Positions 18,256-29,806 of a DNA stretch of 64,000 bases are shown here, piece by piece. Below the pieces are notes generated by a model. The model was not told the origin of the DNA. It saw nothing but the letters and a program-made list of their open reading frames with translations, and did not search any database. The translations under genes were made by a program, and so were the position numbers. The DNA comes from Planctomycetaceae bacterium (GTDB lineage Bacteria; Planctomycetota; Planctomycetia; Planctomycetales; Planctomycetaceae), in the NCBI GenBank assembly GCA_024742875.1, contig JANSXP010000002.1, positions 124,001 to 188,000 on the forward strand, given 5' to 3'. Numbering within the stretch: position 1 is the stretch's first letter; every line of letters begins with the position of its first letter.

Positions 18256-19998
18256 GATGGGTGTGAGCAGATTGATATCGATGGAGTGCACGTCGATCGC
18301 ACGTTCTCCGACCAGTCGTTCGGCACGCAGTTGCAGTGTGGTTTCACCAGAGTCCAGATGAAATCTTCCCACACGCAGCGGTCGAAAATCCTTCACAAAG
18401 TAGTGGGATTTTTCGACACGCTCTTTTGACTTGTCGTACAGCGGCGGATCAAACGCCGTCGTGATGTCAGCGGCGACCGATGGACCGCGTTCATCCTGCA
18501 GACAAATCCGGCAGCCCACATCGTCTGCGCGACACGTGTAATGCAGGATCACTTCGTACTGTCCGGACTGCCCGATATCCACATGCCACGATATGTGATC
18601 GTCAGCCGATGTCCAGTTCACAAAGAATGAGTTATTCGGCGCTTTGGAGCTGCGTCGGATGTTGCCATGGGCTATGCCGTCACGTGCAGGCAACGTAGTA
18701 AACGGGCCGTAGCCCACAGTAAATGGCCGTTCGCGAGAGCGCTGAAACTCCACCGCCATCTGCTGACGGAACGTCTCCGCCGCCGACTGCAGTCGGGTGG
18801 CCACTTTGGGAAATTTGCCCGCCACATCGTTTTGCTGTCCACGATCGACCGTGATATCAAACAGATGACCGCCGGCATCAAGGCGAAATCGCTGGCTGCG
18901 GACACTCACCCGATTGCGCCAGATGGAATACAGCAGTCGGTCGGCGGACTGCTCGCGCCTTCCCCGAATGACGGCCGACAGATCCACACCGTCGATCCGT
19001 CTTTCTTCGGGCACTGGCAGCTGGGCCAGACCGCACAGTGTCGGCAGAAGGTCGATGGCACCGGCCGTACCCGTGACAACGCGACGGGCTGGAATCCGAC
19101 CGGGCCACTTCCAAAAGCAGGCTGAGCGCAGGCCCCCTTCATCAATCGTCCCTTTGCGTCCCTTCATGCCGCCGTTCCACCGCCAGGAATTGGGGCCGTT
19201 ATCAGAGAAGAACAGGACGATGGTGCGGTCTGTCAGCTGCAGACGACGCAACTGCTGCAGCACGCGTCCAACATTCCAGTCGAGGTTTTCGCACAACGCC
19301 AGAGCAGCGCGGGACATGAGCGGATCCTCTTTGTCAGGATCCGTATGACGCTGCGATAGTTTGCGTCCGTCAAACCTGTCATAAAAGCGATCCGGCACCA
19401 TCATGGGAGAATGAGGCGTGTTGAACGGCACGTAACAAAGAAAGGGCGTGTCACGATGCTGGGCGATAAACTCCAGTGCATGGTCCGTCACATCATCAAC
19501 CAGAAACCCATCACCGCGAACACGGCGACGATTGTGGTCCAGTGGCGGACTGAAATAGTGGCCCCAGTGACCGGATGTGAAACCGTAAAATTCTTCAAAA
19601 CCACGATCGCACGGGTGATAGGGAGGCTGTGTGCCGTTGTGCCATTTGCCAAAAGCGCCCGTCGCGTAACCGGCCTCCTGAAAAACGTCAGCCAGGGTGG
19701 TTTCTTCAGGATTCAGCCGGCCCTGACCTTCGCTGACACCACGGACCCCTGTGCGCGGGTGGTAGCGGCCCGTGAGAAATTCGGCGCGGGTCGGCGCGCA
19801 GACGGCGCACACATAGAAGTTTTCCAGCGAAGCACCATCGCGCGCCAGAGAATCAATATGCGGTGTCTGCAGGTTGCGATTGCCCTGAACACTCAGATCG
19901 CCCCAGCCCATGTCATCGGCCAGAAAGATCACAACGTTGGGGCGATCAGCGCCCAGCGCAGCACCACAAAGCAGCAAAGCCAGCAGACAGTCTCTCAT
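18244..19998 (-). CDS. Secreted type I sulfatase with C-terminal extension
   Basis: 584 residues. A short signal peptide (1-17) precedes the alkaline-phosphatase-fold sulfatase domain. D28 and D29 in FLADDMGWGD are metal ligands. C67 in C67-A-P69-T-R71 is the residue converted to formylglycine. Further blocks are GKWH, NTPHSPMMVPDRFYDRF and FFSDNGPNSW. After about residue 430 an extra domain of about 140 residues (WHVDIGQSGQYEVILHYTC) resembles a carbohydrate-binding beta-sandwich. It would desulfate a polysaccharide outside the cytoplasm. The ATG overlaps the murG stop by 4 bases, which suggests translational coupling. No formylglycine-generating enzyme is in the window. Confidence 0.92.
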   Translation of the reverse strand: MRDCLLALLLCGAALGADRPNVVIFLADDMGWGDLSVQGNRNLQTPHIDSLARDGASLENFYVCAVCAPTRAEFLTGRYHPRTGVRGVSEGQGRLNPEETTLADVFQEAGYATGAFGKWHNGTQPPYHPCDRGFEEFYGFTSGHWGHYFSPPLDHNRRRVRGDGFLVDDVTDHALEFIAQHRDTPFLCYVPFNTPHSPMMVPDRFYDRFDGRKLSQRHTDPDKEDPLMSRAALALCENLDWNVGRVLQQLRRLQLTDRTIVLFFSDNGPNSWRWNGGMKGRKGTIDEGGLRSACFWKWPGRIPARRVVTGTAGAIDLLPTLCGLAQLPVPEERRIDGVDLSAVIRGRREQSADRLLYSIWRNRVSVRSQRFRLDAGGHLFDITVDRGQQNDVAGKFPKVATRLQSAAETFRQQMAVEFQRSRERPFTVGYGPFTTLPARDGIAHGNIRRSSKAPNNSFFVNWTSADDHISWHVDIGQSGQYEVILHYTCRADDVGCRICLQDERGPSVAADITTAFDPPLYDKSKERVEKSHYFVKDFRPLRVGRFHLDSGETTLQLRAERLVGERAIDVHSIDINLLTPIKKD

Positions 19999-21164
19999 CC
20001 CCTGCTCCCTTTTTCCGACTGGGCGACGTTCAGAATGGCGTCTGCCGCCTGCCGCGCGGCCAGCGGCTGCGCCAGGCGGCCAAGGTTGTCGGACAGTTCA
20101 TCACGCGCCGTGTCCGACGTCAACAGTTTCTGCACGGCCGCGCGGAGTAAGGTGGCCGCATCCGGAGCCCGCTCGTCGACCAGCACGGCAGCGTGCCGTT
20201 GCACCAGATATTCGGCATTGTATCGCTGATGCTCGTCAGCAGCAGTCGGCAGGGGGACAAGGATGGCGGGTGTCGCAGCGGCCGCCAGTTCGGCCAGCGT
20301 CACTGCTCCGCAGCGGCAGATCACCAGATCGGCGGAAGCCAGTTGCACGCACATGTCTGTCAGGAAAGTGACTGTCGTGAGCGATACACGATCGGGCAGC
20401 GTGGGAGCTGTCGGCGCTGGACGGCTGTGGCTGTCGTCGACTCCCGTCTGATGCAGCACGTCCAGAAAGACCTCAGCGTCCCAGTGGAGCAGCATCTTCT
20501 GAACCAGTTCATTCAGCCGGCGGGCGCCCTGGCTTCCCCCGACGACCAGCACACGCATCACTGACGGCCGAGTTTGAGTTGTGCCCCCCTCATGGCTGAT
20601 TGCTTCGAAGAACGAGGGGGAAACTGGCACACCCACCTGCCGAATGGGGCAGGGCAACAGCTGTGTGACCGCCTCAGCCAGCGGCCAGCCGGTCAGCAGA
20701 ACCTGGCAGAATCGCGCCAGCGTTCTGGTGGCCCGACCGGGAATCCGATTCAACTCCAGCAGCACAACAGGAATGCCCCGCCACCACGCAGCCAGCACGC
20801 CTGGCAATGACGCAAATCCGCCCGTGCCGACCACAACGTCCGGGCGTTGCTGCTGGAAACGGCGGCGACACAGAAAAAACGACTGCGTCAGCCGCGCAGC
20901 AAATCGGACACCTGGCGATGACCGCATCAGCGGCTGCACGAAAATCTGCTCCTGGGAAACAGGGGGCGTGCCGGCTGTCAGCACCCGCTGATCGACAGGA
21001 CGTGCACTGACAAAAAACTGCAGCTGCGTCTGGTGATCACGCTGGCAGAGCTCTTCGGCGATCGCCAGAGCGGGCGTCAAATGCCCCCCTGATCCACCAC
21101 CGCAAAAGGCGACGCGCACGGGCTGGTCGGTATGCGTGGGCTCCGCTGAAGTTTCAGACGTCAT
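19995..21164 (-). CDS. murG: UDP-GlcNAc:lipid I GlcNAc transferase (MurG)
   Basis: 389 residues. The N-terminal GT-B motif is GGGSGGH at 22-28 (FCGGGSGGHLTPALAIAEEL). The C-terminal half has GGSQGARRLNELV and the UDP-sugar site CRCGAVTLAELAAA followed by PAILVPLPTAADEHQ. It makes lipid II at the inner face of the cytoplasmic membrane. The start has AAGGTGG about 10 bases upstream. It lies outside any dcw cluster, between a DUF1444 gene (18 bases upstream) and a sulfatase (4-base overlap). A real murG supports a peptidoglycan wall in this planctomycete. Confidence 0.92.
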   Translation of the reverse strand: MTSETSAEPTHTDQPVRVAFCGGGSGGHLTPALAIAEELCQRDHQTQLQFFVSARPVDQRVLTAGTPPVSQEQIFVQPLMRSSPGVRFAARLTQSFFLCRRRFQQQRPDVVVGTGGFASLPGVLAAWWRGIPVVLLELNRIPGRATRTLARFCQVLLTGWPLAEAVTQLLPCPIRQVGVPVSPSFFEAISHEGGTTQTRPSVMRVLVVGGSQGARRLNELVQKMLLHWDAEVFLDVLHQTGVDDSHSRPAPTAPTLPDRVSLTTVTFLTDMCVQLASADLVICRCGAVTLAELAAAATPAILVPLPTAADEHQRYNAEYLVQRHAAVLVDERAPDAATLLRAAVQKLLTSDTARDELSDNLGRLAQPLAARQAADAILNVAQSEKGSRG

Positions 21165-21182
21165 GTCTGTGCAGCCACCTTC

Positions 21183-22505
21183 TCACAACTCGCAGTATTC
21201 ACTGACACCGTCGGCAGAGATCACAAGCAGCCGGCTCGTCAGCGGATGATGCATCGACTGATAATCCTGAACGACCCGCTTTTGAATCTGCCCGATCAAC
21301 TCCGGGTGGTTCAATGATACGGCCACAAAGAAGTCCCGATTGGGAACCCCGACAATCAGTTCGGCGCCCAGCACCTGCCGCAGTCGACCGTGCAGCTGCT
21401 CTCCCAGAAGCCGGACGCTGTTGTACGGACTGGGATTGACGGGTACCAGCATGCGGGCATCGTCCTCGTCACCCACCAGACTCACCTCGAGGGGATTTTC
21501 GTCGGCAAAGACCTGCAGGTTCTGCATAGCCAGATCGTGCAGCTGTTCCCGCGAAAGCCTCCAGTGCGTCAGCATGCGTTCGTGCACGAACCGATAAGAC
21601 TCTTCTTCGTCGAGGACGTACATCACCGTCAAGCCGCCCACCCAGGGTGCCTGCACAAATTCACTCATTGACTCATCGGCGTCCGCTTCCGGATACAGCA
21701 TCGGCATGATCCGCTCACGCGCTTCCGGCAGCTCGGGCATCAGCTGTTCGGGGCCCAGCTCATGAAGGCGGACGATCGCCGTCATCCCCGGCAGCACAAT
21801 GTCCTTCAGACGTTCCGGGCTGTGAATGTAAGAGCGGTAAAAATTGGACAGGTTGATCTCAGAGCCGTCGAGACTCACACTAAAACTGCCAGTTGGTTTC
21901 ACCTCCAGCAGGGGAAAGTGTTTCTCTGCCAGCTCAATCACCTGCTGCCGAAACAACATCGGCGGACAGGCGAAGACCTCCGCAAACAGAATGGAGTTCA
22001 GCATCTGTTCGCAGGTGTTCACTGTGGCCGCGGACAGCGGCCGGCCGTGAGGTGACTGCAGACTGGCAACGATCATGATTTCGCGAAATTCGACCACCCA
22101 CAACCGCCATTCATAGGTGGGCGACGGCTTGAACATCTGCTTCCACCACGGCACCAAACGACGACCACGGGACATGCCCTGCCAGGTGCGGCAGCGCCCC
22201 GGCAGCTCCAGTCTCCGTGCCTCAGTGGACGTGATCACCCCGGGGAACAGGGCGGATGCCTCAAACGATGACGCCGATTTTTCCGGTTCTGATTCATCGA
22301 CCCAGGCGGCGTACATGGTCATCGACCACCCGGGCTCTGGGTTGTCATCGGCCCCGTCATTGGGTGCCTGCGGGCGAATCTCCAGAAACGCCTCAGACTG
22401 TTCCAGCTGCAGCGTGGTGGGAACATCAAACGAGAACCAGTTGGCAGGCCCCTGAAACGACACGTACTGCGGCTCGGTGTCATCCGAGTGATCGTGCGAA
22501 TCCAT
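21183..22505 (-). CDS. DUF1444 / YtpQ-like protein
   Basis: 440 residues with no signal or membrane segment. The C-terminal 260 residues align in pattern with Bacillus YtpQ (DUF1444): MYVLDEEESYRFVHERML, then SREQLHDLAMQNLQVFA, and SVRLLGEQLHGRLRQVLGAE followed by VGVPNRDFFVAVS. The N-terminal 170 residues (QGPANWFSFDVPTTLQLEQS) look like a separate beta-rich domain. A strong AGGAGG lies 7-8 bases before the ATG. It is the first gene of a run with murG and the sulfatase. The function of DUF1444 is not established. Confidence 0.75.
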   Translation of the reverse strand: MDSHDHSDDTEPQYVSFQGPANWFSFDVPTTLQLEQSEAFLEIRPQAPNDGADDNPEPGWSMTMYAAWVDESEPEKSASSFEASALFPGVITSTEARRLELPGRCRTWQGMSRGRRLVPWWKQMFKPSPTYEWRLWVVEFREIMIVASLQSPHGRPLSAATVNTCEQMLNSILFAEVFACPPMLFRQQVIELAEKHFPLLEVKPTGSFSVSLDGSEINLSNFYRSYIHSPERLKDIVLPGMTAIVRLHELGPEQLMPELPEARERIMPMLYPEADADESMSEFVQAPWVGGLTVMYVLDEEESYRFVHERMLTHWRLSREQLHDLAMQNLQVFADENPLEVSLVGDEDDARMLVPVNPSPYNSVRLLGEQLHGRLRQVLGAELIVGVPNRDFFVAVSLNHPELIGQIQKRVVQDYQSMHHPLTSRLLVISADGVSEYCEL

Positions 22506-22674
22506 AAGTGTGCCTCCTGTGAGTTCCTCGCCGCCACGCCCCGTTCAGGCGCTTCTTAATTGTAGGCACCAGACGGACGTGTTTCGACAACAGAAGCGCA
22601 ATCGACGACTGGCCAGGGAAAAGACGATTCTGTAACGTCAGCGGCTGGTCCGTTGTCTGGTCGGGAGAAACCAA

Positions 22675-24819
22675 ATGCGAACGTCCAATCCTCTGCTTGC
22701 GGAGTTCCCTGTGCGCATCACTCAACTGCTGATCTTGGTCCTGGCCTTCGGCCGCCCGCTGTGGGCAGCAGGCGGCGCAAATCAGTCAGCGCCCCAGTGC
22801 CGACCAGCCTGCGACGTGGTGATCTATGGCGCGACGTCTGCCGGCATCGCGGCAGCCATTCAGGTACGTCGGATGGGCCACTCGGTCGTGGTGCTGGAGC
22901 CGAACGATCGGATGGGCGGCCTGACGACCGGCGGACTCGGCCAGACCGACATCGGCAACAAGGCGGCGATCGGCGGGATCTCCCGCGAATTCTATCGACG
23001 TATCCGCAGGCACTATGCCAACCCGAAAAACTGGATATGGCAGGCCGCTGACGATTATCAAAGTCACGGGCAAAGTCGTTCGGCAGACGGCGAAGACGCC
23101 ATGTGGACCTTCGAGCCATCCGCTGCTCTGGCGGTGCTGCAGCAGATGGTCCACGATCACAATGTGACGGTGCGGTACGGACAGGCGCTGGACCGTTCCG
23201 CAGCAGGCGTCAGTCGGAAGAACGGTCGTATTGTGGCCGTTCGCACACTGCCCGGCGATGAGTGGCAGGCAGACGTCTACATCGATGCCACTTACGAGGG
23301 CGATCTGATGGCCGCGGCCGGTGTCGCCTTCACCGTGGGCCGAGAAGCCAACGCCGATTATGGCGAAACGCTCAACGGCGTACAGACCCGCCGCGCCGTA
23401 CATCATCAACTGGTGGACAGCGTGGATCCATGGATCATACCAGGCATGCCCGACAGTGGTCTGCTGCCGGGGATCGACCCTGACGGACCTGGCGAAGAGG
23501 GCGGACGCGACCATCGCGTTCAGGCTTTCTGCTTCCGGATGTGCCTGACGGATCACCCGGATAATCGCATTCCCTTTGTCCGGCCCGACGGATACCAGGA
23601 ACGGGATTACGAACTGCTGCTGCGAAATTTTGAGGCAGGCGCCACGCGACTTCCCTGGTCAATGGGACGCATGCCCAACCGCAAATCAGACGTCAACAAC
23701 AATCGTGGCGTCAGCACCGACTTCATCGGGCAGAATTATGACTACCCCAACGCCACGTATCTGCAGCGGGCCGCGATTGTCCGCCGCCATTTCGTGTACC
23801 AGCAGGGGTTAATGTGGACACTGGCCAATCACCCGCGCGTGCCGGCAGCAATTCGCCAGGAGGTGTCTCGCTGGGGCACGTGCAAAGATGAATTCGCGGC
23901 GCCGTCCGGCTGGCAGCAGCAGCTGTATATTCGTGAGGCCCGCCGCATGATTGGCAGCTATGTCATGACGCAGCACAACTGTCAGGGCCGCACCACTGCA
24001 CCACGACCGGTCGGGCTGGCCGCTTACACAATGGACTCACATAACGTGCAGCGATACGTCGGACCGGACGGCAGTGTGCGGAATGAAGGCGACGTGCAGG
24101 TGGGCGGATTCTCCCCCTATCCCATTGACTACGGTGCGCTGGTGCCTCGTCGCACCGAATGCGGCAACCTGCTGGTCCCCGTGTGCCTGAGTGCCAGCCA
24201 CATCGCCTTTGGTTCCATTCGCATGGAGCCCGTTTTTATGGTGCTGGGACAGTCGGCCGCCACGGCCGCCGTTCTGGCGGTAGAAGACGATATTGCCGTG
24301 CAGGATGTCGATTACACCAAACTGCGACAGCAACTGCTGCACGACCGGCAGGTCCTTACCTGGACGGGACCGGTCCGCAAACCAGTTGCTGGTGTCACGG
24401 CCGAATCGCTGGACGGAATTGTGGTTGATGACCAGCAGGCTCAGCGAACGGGCTTTGAAACGATCAGCACCTCAGCAGGACCGTTTCTCGAAACCGGCTA
24501 TCGGCACGACAGCAACGATGGCAAGGGTCAGCAGAACATCACCTTTCTGGCGAACGTCACGACGCCTGGACGCTATGATGTACGTCTGGCGTGGACCGCC
24601 CACAGCAATCGGGCCAGACGAGTCCCCGTGACCATCACGCAGGGGGACACCGTCGAAGTCCGCCACGTGGACCAGACGCAGCGACCTCGCCAGGCGCCGT
24701 TCGAGACGATCGCGACACTAACACTCACGACCGGAGAAGTGGCCATTGAGGTTTCCAATACCGGGACCATCGGATTCGTCATCGCTGACGGCGTGCAGTT
24801 GATCGCCGCAAGAGATTGA
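22675..24819 (+). CDS. Secreted FAD-dependent oxidoreductase with golvesin-like C-terminal domain
   Basis: 714 residues. A signal peptide (about 13-32) precedes the FAD-binding Rossmann motif (DVVIYGATSAGIAAAIQVRR, G52-x4-G57) of the PF12831-type family common in planctomycetes. The dinucleotide-binding half continues with EPNDRMGGLTTGGLGQTD. The C-terminal 120 residues (NITFLANVTTPGRYDVRLAW) match the golvesin / Xly-type beta-sandwich often joined to carbohydrate enzymes. Both the ATG at 22675 and a GTG at 22711 have good ribosome-binding sites. The substrate is probably a sugar derivative in the periplasm, by analogy only. Confidence 0.85.
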   Translation: MRTSNPLLAEFPVRITQLLILVLAFGRPLWAAGGANQSAPQCRPACDVVIYGATSAGIAAAIQVRRMGHSVVVLEPNDRMGGLTTGGLGQTDIGNKAAIGGISREFYRRIRRHYANPKNWIWQAADDYQSHGQSRSADGEDAMWTFEPSAALAVLQQMVHDHNVTVRYGQALDRSAAGVSRKNGRIVAVRTLPGDEWQADVYIDATYEGDLMAAAGVAFTVGREANADYGETLNGVQTRRAVHHQLVDSVDPWIIPGMPDSGLLPGIDPDGPGEEGGRDHRVQAFCFRMCLTDHPDNRIPFVRPDGYQERDYELLLRNFEAGATRLPWSMGRMPNRKSDVNNNRGVSTDFIGQNYDYPNATYLQRAAIVRRHFVYQQGLMWTLANHPRVPAAIRQEVSRWGTCKDEFAAPSGWQQQLYIREARRMIGSYVMTQHNCQGRTTAPRPVGLAAYTMDSHNVQRYVGPDGSVRNEGDVQVGGFSPYPIDYGALVPRRTECGNLLVPVCLSASHIAFGSIRMEPVFMVLGQSAATAAVLAVEDDIAVQDVDYTKLRQQLLHDRQVLTWTGPVRKPVAGVTAESLDGIVVDDQQAQRTGFETISTSAGPFLETGYRHDSNDGKGQQNITFLANVTTPGRYDVRLAWTAHSNRARRVPVTITQGDTVEVRHVDQTQRPRQAPFETIATLTLTTGEVAIEVSNTGTIGFVIADGVQLIAARD

Positions 24820-24825
24820 TCCCCC

Positions 24826-24898
24826 ACCATCAAATGGACCACCATCAAATGGACCGCCATCAAATGGACCGCCATCACCTGCCCGCCATCACCTGCCC
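24826..24898. repeat. Tandem 15-bp and 14-bp repeats
   Basis: Three 15-bp units (A/G)CCATCAAATGGACC run from 24826 to 24870, followed by two 14-bp units GCCATCACCTGCCC to 24898. The first type contains CCAT-CAA-ATGG, a small inverted repeat also seen in the repeat at 9231. It lies between two convergent genes. Confidence 0.9.
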
Positions 24899-24917
24899 GC
24901 CATCCATCGGCGTCCGT

Positions 24918-25319
24918 TCAGTCGGCAATCCACGTGGCGATGGACAACACGTCAGCACGATACAGGGCAACCGCGATCGCCGCACTGCCGACCCAGGCCA
25001 TCGCATAGGCCATCGTTCGACGGCGAAGCCACCCACGGGCCACCACAACGGGCACCACGGCAAATGCCGCCAGCATCAACCCCATGTGCACCATGTGCGG
25101 GATACCGTAAAGAAACCCACTGGGATCATCGACTCCCGGACGGGCCCAGCGTCCCAGTGCACAGCTGGCCGCCAGCCAGAACGGGCAGACATAGGCAAAA
25201 CTCACCAGCGGCAGACAGCACAGCACTGCGTCGACCACAAGGCAGGATTTCCGGCGCCCCGGTGTCGCACCCGGTGCACGAATATCCAGCGCGGGAGTCT
25301 GAAAAGGATTCTCGGCCAT
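24918..25319 (-). CDS. Small integral membrane protein (NPFQTP N-terminus)
   Basis: 133 residues from the ATG at 25319, chosen over 25343 because GAAGGCGGGAAC lies directly before it and because the protein then begins MAENPFQTP. This NPxxxP-type start is frequent in small planctomycete membrane proteins. Three or four transmembrane segments are visible (about 28-55, 70-92, 100-128). No catalytic motif is seen. It is the last gene of the uvrC - release-factor-like - membrane protein run. Function unknown. Confidence 0.6.
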   Translation of the reverse strand: MAENPFQTPALDIRAPGATPGRRKSCLVVDAVLCCLPLVSFAYVCPFWLAASCALGRWARPGVDDPSGFLYGIPHMVHMGLMLAAFAVVPVVVARGWLRRRTMAYAMAWVGSAAIAVALYRADVLSIATWIAD

Positions 25320-25356
25320 GTTCCCGCCTTCACTCACGATCAATCGGACAGCCCGC

Positions 25357-25878
25357 TCAGCTTTTCAGACGCTTCATCCCACGTGCCTGTCGTTCGCGAT
25401 TGAGTTTTTCCAGTGCCGGGGGTTCTTTGGCAATAAAACGAATCAGCTGAGACGTCGAACACCCCAGTGCGGCGGCCGCCCGTCGAACGTCGTACGCTTT
25501 GGCATCCACCGCATCCAGCGCTTCGGCCAGCATCGCAGGAAAATCGGCATGTCGGTCGCTGCAGCTGATTTTGTTGTCTCGGCATCGAGACGACCAGAGG
25601 GCTGAGGGCTCGACGAACTCACTGCTGACATTGCGCACATGAACAGCCAGCGTCAGCCGCAGTCGCCGCACGGCCACCCGACGATTTTCTTCCTGACTGC
25701 GACGTTCGGCCGCCAGCGCCAGCTGACCCGACGGGCGATGCAGGATCTCAATGGCCGTCTCCACTTTGTTACGACGCTGGCCGCCAGGGCCAGCCGCTTT
25801 GGTGCGCCGGACGTCACAGTCTTCCAGCAGTTGATCGACAGGCAGCGAGGACGGATGAAGATCGCAGGTTTCTGACAT
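25357..25878 (-). CDS. Peptide chain release factor-like protein (GGQ domain)
   Basis: 173 residues. The class I release-factor catalytic motif G32-G33-Q34 sits in RRTKAAGPGGQRRNKVETAI, the same context as ArfB and the RF-1 domain. There is no codon-recognition domain, so it probably hydrolyses peptidyl-tRNA on stalled ribosomes. The C-terminal part (from about residue 110) is longer than in ArfB and is helical, with a helix-turn-helix-like AAAALGCSTSQLIRFI segment, possibly for RNA binding. It starts 11 bases after the uvrC stop and is likely co-transcribed. Confidence 0.8.
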   Translation of the reverse strand: MSETCDLHPSSLPVDQLLEDCDVRRTKAAGPGGQRRNKVETAIEILHRPSGQLALAAERRSQEENRRVAVRRLRLTLAVHVRNVSSEFVEPSALWSSRCRDNKISCSDRHADFPAMLAEALDAVDAKAYDVRRAAAALGCSTSQLIRFIAKEPPALEKLNRERQARGMKRLKS

Positions 25879-25889
25879 GGCACAGACTG

Positions 25890-27264
<1,375 letters not shown>

Positions 27265-27532
27265 CGATTTGCAGAAAAGTCAGACGAATTCCGGTGTTTG
27301 TTTGATCAGTGTGAGCAGTGTCGCAGTTGTGGTTACGGTGAATGCGACTCGGGTTTTCCTGCTTCTGGACGGATCCTAGACAAGGCTTTGGCAATTAACA
27401 AAGTTTGTTGGAATCCTCTGACAGCCACTTGCAATTCTTTCAGGATCTGGAAAATTGTCGCCCACATGGAGTTGGTGCAGAATTGTCACCATGACCAACG
27501 GTTTGGTTTACATAAAACGCGAAAGGGAACAC
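27265..27532. other. Divergent intergenic region
   Basis: 268 bases between uvrC and the lipoprotein gene; it should contain both promoters. It includes a perfect short dyad AACAAAGTTTGTT at 27397-27409. No gene is supported. Confidence 0.5.
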
Positions 27533-27709
27533 ATGTCTTTTCTCCGAACTTTGAGCCTGATGCTCCTCGGTTGCTGCTTTATTGTTGGCTGCACCAGTGA
27601 AGAGCCACCTGCAGATCCACCAGCCGCCGACACTGATCACGAATCAGAAGCTGGTTCCGGCAGTGGCGAAGAGCACGCCGACGAAGGTGCTGGCAGCGAA
27701 TCCAAATAA
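27533..27709 (+). CDS. Small acidic lipoprotein
   Basis: 58 residues from the ATG at 27533, which has GAAAGGGA 4 bases upstream. A lipoprotein signal peptide ends at the lipobox I-V-G-C20. The mature part is only about 38 residues and very acidic (EEPPADPPAADTDHESEAG), with Asp, Glu, Ser and Gly. It would be a membrane-bound periplasmic peptide; small acidic lipoproteins of this kind are common and mostly uncharacterised in planctomycetes. A strong terminator follows. Confidence 0.7.
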   Translation: MSFLRTLSLMLLGCCFIVGCTSEEPPADPPAADTDHESEAGSGSGEEHADEGAGSESK

Positions 27710-27761
27710 TTCGCTGACACCACTGCGTCAAAATCGCTTCCAGCGAATGGCGCACTGAACC

Positions 27762-27805
27762 AAAAAGACGATGACGACGTCCTTACGTTGTCATCGTCTT
27801 TTTTT
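27762..27805 (+). terminator. Rho-independent terminator, probably bidirectional
   Basis: AAAAAGACGATGACGAC (27762-27778) pairs with GTTGTCATCGTCTTTTT (27787-27803) across an 8-base loop, with one mismatch and a T-run to 27805. It ends the lipoprotein transcript and insulates dapL. Confidence 0.88.
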
Positions 27806-27903
27806 GCGCGGCGCCGGCACGGCTGCCTGGAAATCCGGACAACACGCCGTAACACTGACGCCCCGATAGATTCCTCTGCACCACTTACGAAATCATACAC
27901 CAA

Positions 27904-29136
<1,233 letters not shown>

Positions 29137-29161
29137 ATCGACAACAATTTGATACACACAG

Positions 29162-29198
29162 ACGCCTGACGAGTGACTGCTTGTCAGGCGTTTGTTTT
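29162..29198 (+). terminator. dapL terminator
   Basis: ACGCCTGAC (29162-29170) pairs with GTCAGGCGT (29183-29191), followed by TTGTTTTT. Confidence 0.88.
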
Positions 29199-29342
29199 TA
29201 CAGGAATTCCCCGGCTGCTGGCAACTTTGTCGCATTCACAGAAGTTTCACAGCAGCCGCGGCGGCTCTTAAAATAGCGTTGACGAACTGTAATTCTGGCG
29301 AGTCTAATAGTGGGACTTCCCCACACCGTCAGGAGCAGTTGC

Positions 29343-29699
29343 ATGCCGGACGAGATGCCGATTGAGGATATGACTCTGCAGGAGCGGCTGAAGAAAGCCG
29401 ACTACCTGGCTCGCGAACTGAGCGAGCACCTGCGTCAGGCGTACCTGCCCCGTCTGGGTTCTCTGCGAAGTTCGGCCAAGGTCTACGACCCAGGGGAAGT
29501 CAGCGACAACCAGATTCTGGAACTGACGCTGGCCGTGCTGCAGGCGGAAGAGTTCACCGATGATCTGTGCGGGCGCCTGAACCAGCACCTGAACAGCATC
29601 GCGGAAGAGATGCGGGACATGCTGTTTCGCGGCAAAGCGGCCGACGCTGAGGATGCCAACCAGCCCATCTTCGATGTGGATGACCTGCTGGCCGACTGA
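29343..29699 (+). CDS. Hypothetical small cytoplasmic protein
   Basis: 118 residues from the ATG at 29343, which has AGGAG 7 bases upstream; the frame opens at 29310 but the shorter start is better. The protein is mostly helical and acidic (MTLQERLKKADYLARELSEH; LTLAVLQAEEFTDDLCGRLN) with coiled-coil character, and ends in IFDVDDLLAD. No family is recognised. It has its own ribosome-binding site downstream of the dapL terminator, so it is probably transcribed separately. Confidence 0.65.
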   Translation: MPDEMPIEDMTLQERLKKADYLARELSEHLRQAYLPRLGSLRSSAKVYDPGEVSDNQILELTLAVLQAEEFTDDLCGRLNQHLNSIAEEMRDMLFRGKAADAEDANQPIFDVDDLLAD

Positions 29700-29806
29700 C
29701 GGCACAACGGTCCCTGCGGCCGTGGTCCATCGCGACAGCGTGCGAATGCTGGTCGGAGGTCGACTCTGGGGTCAAACGATGTCGTCAGGCGTGCGCCCTG
29801 CCCGGA

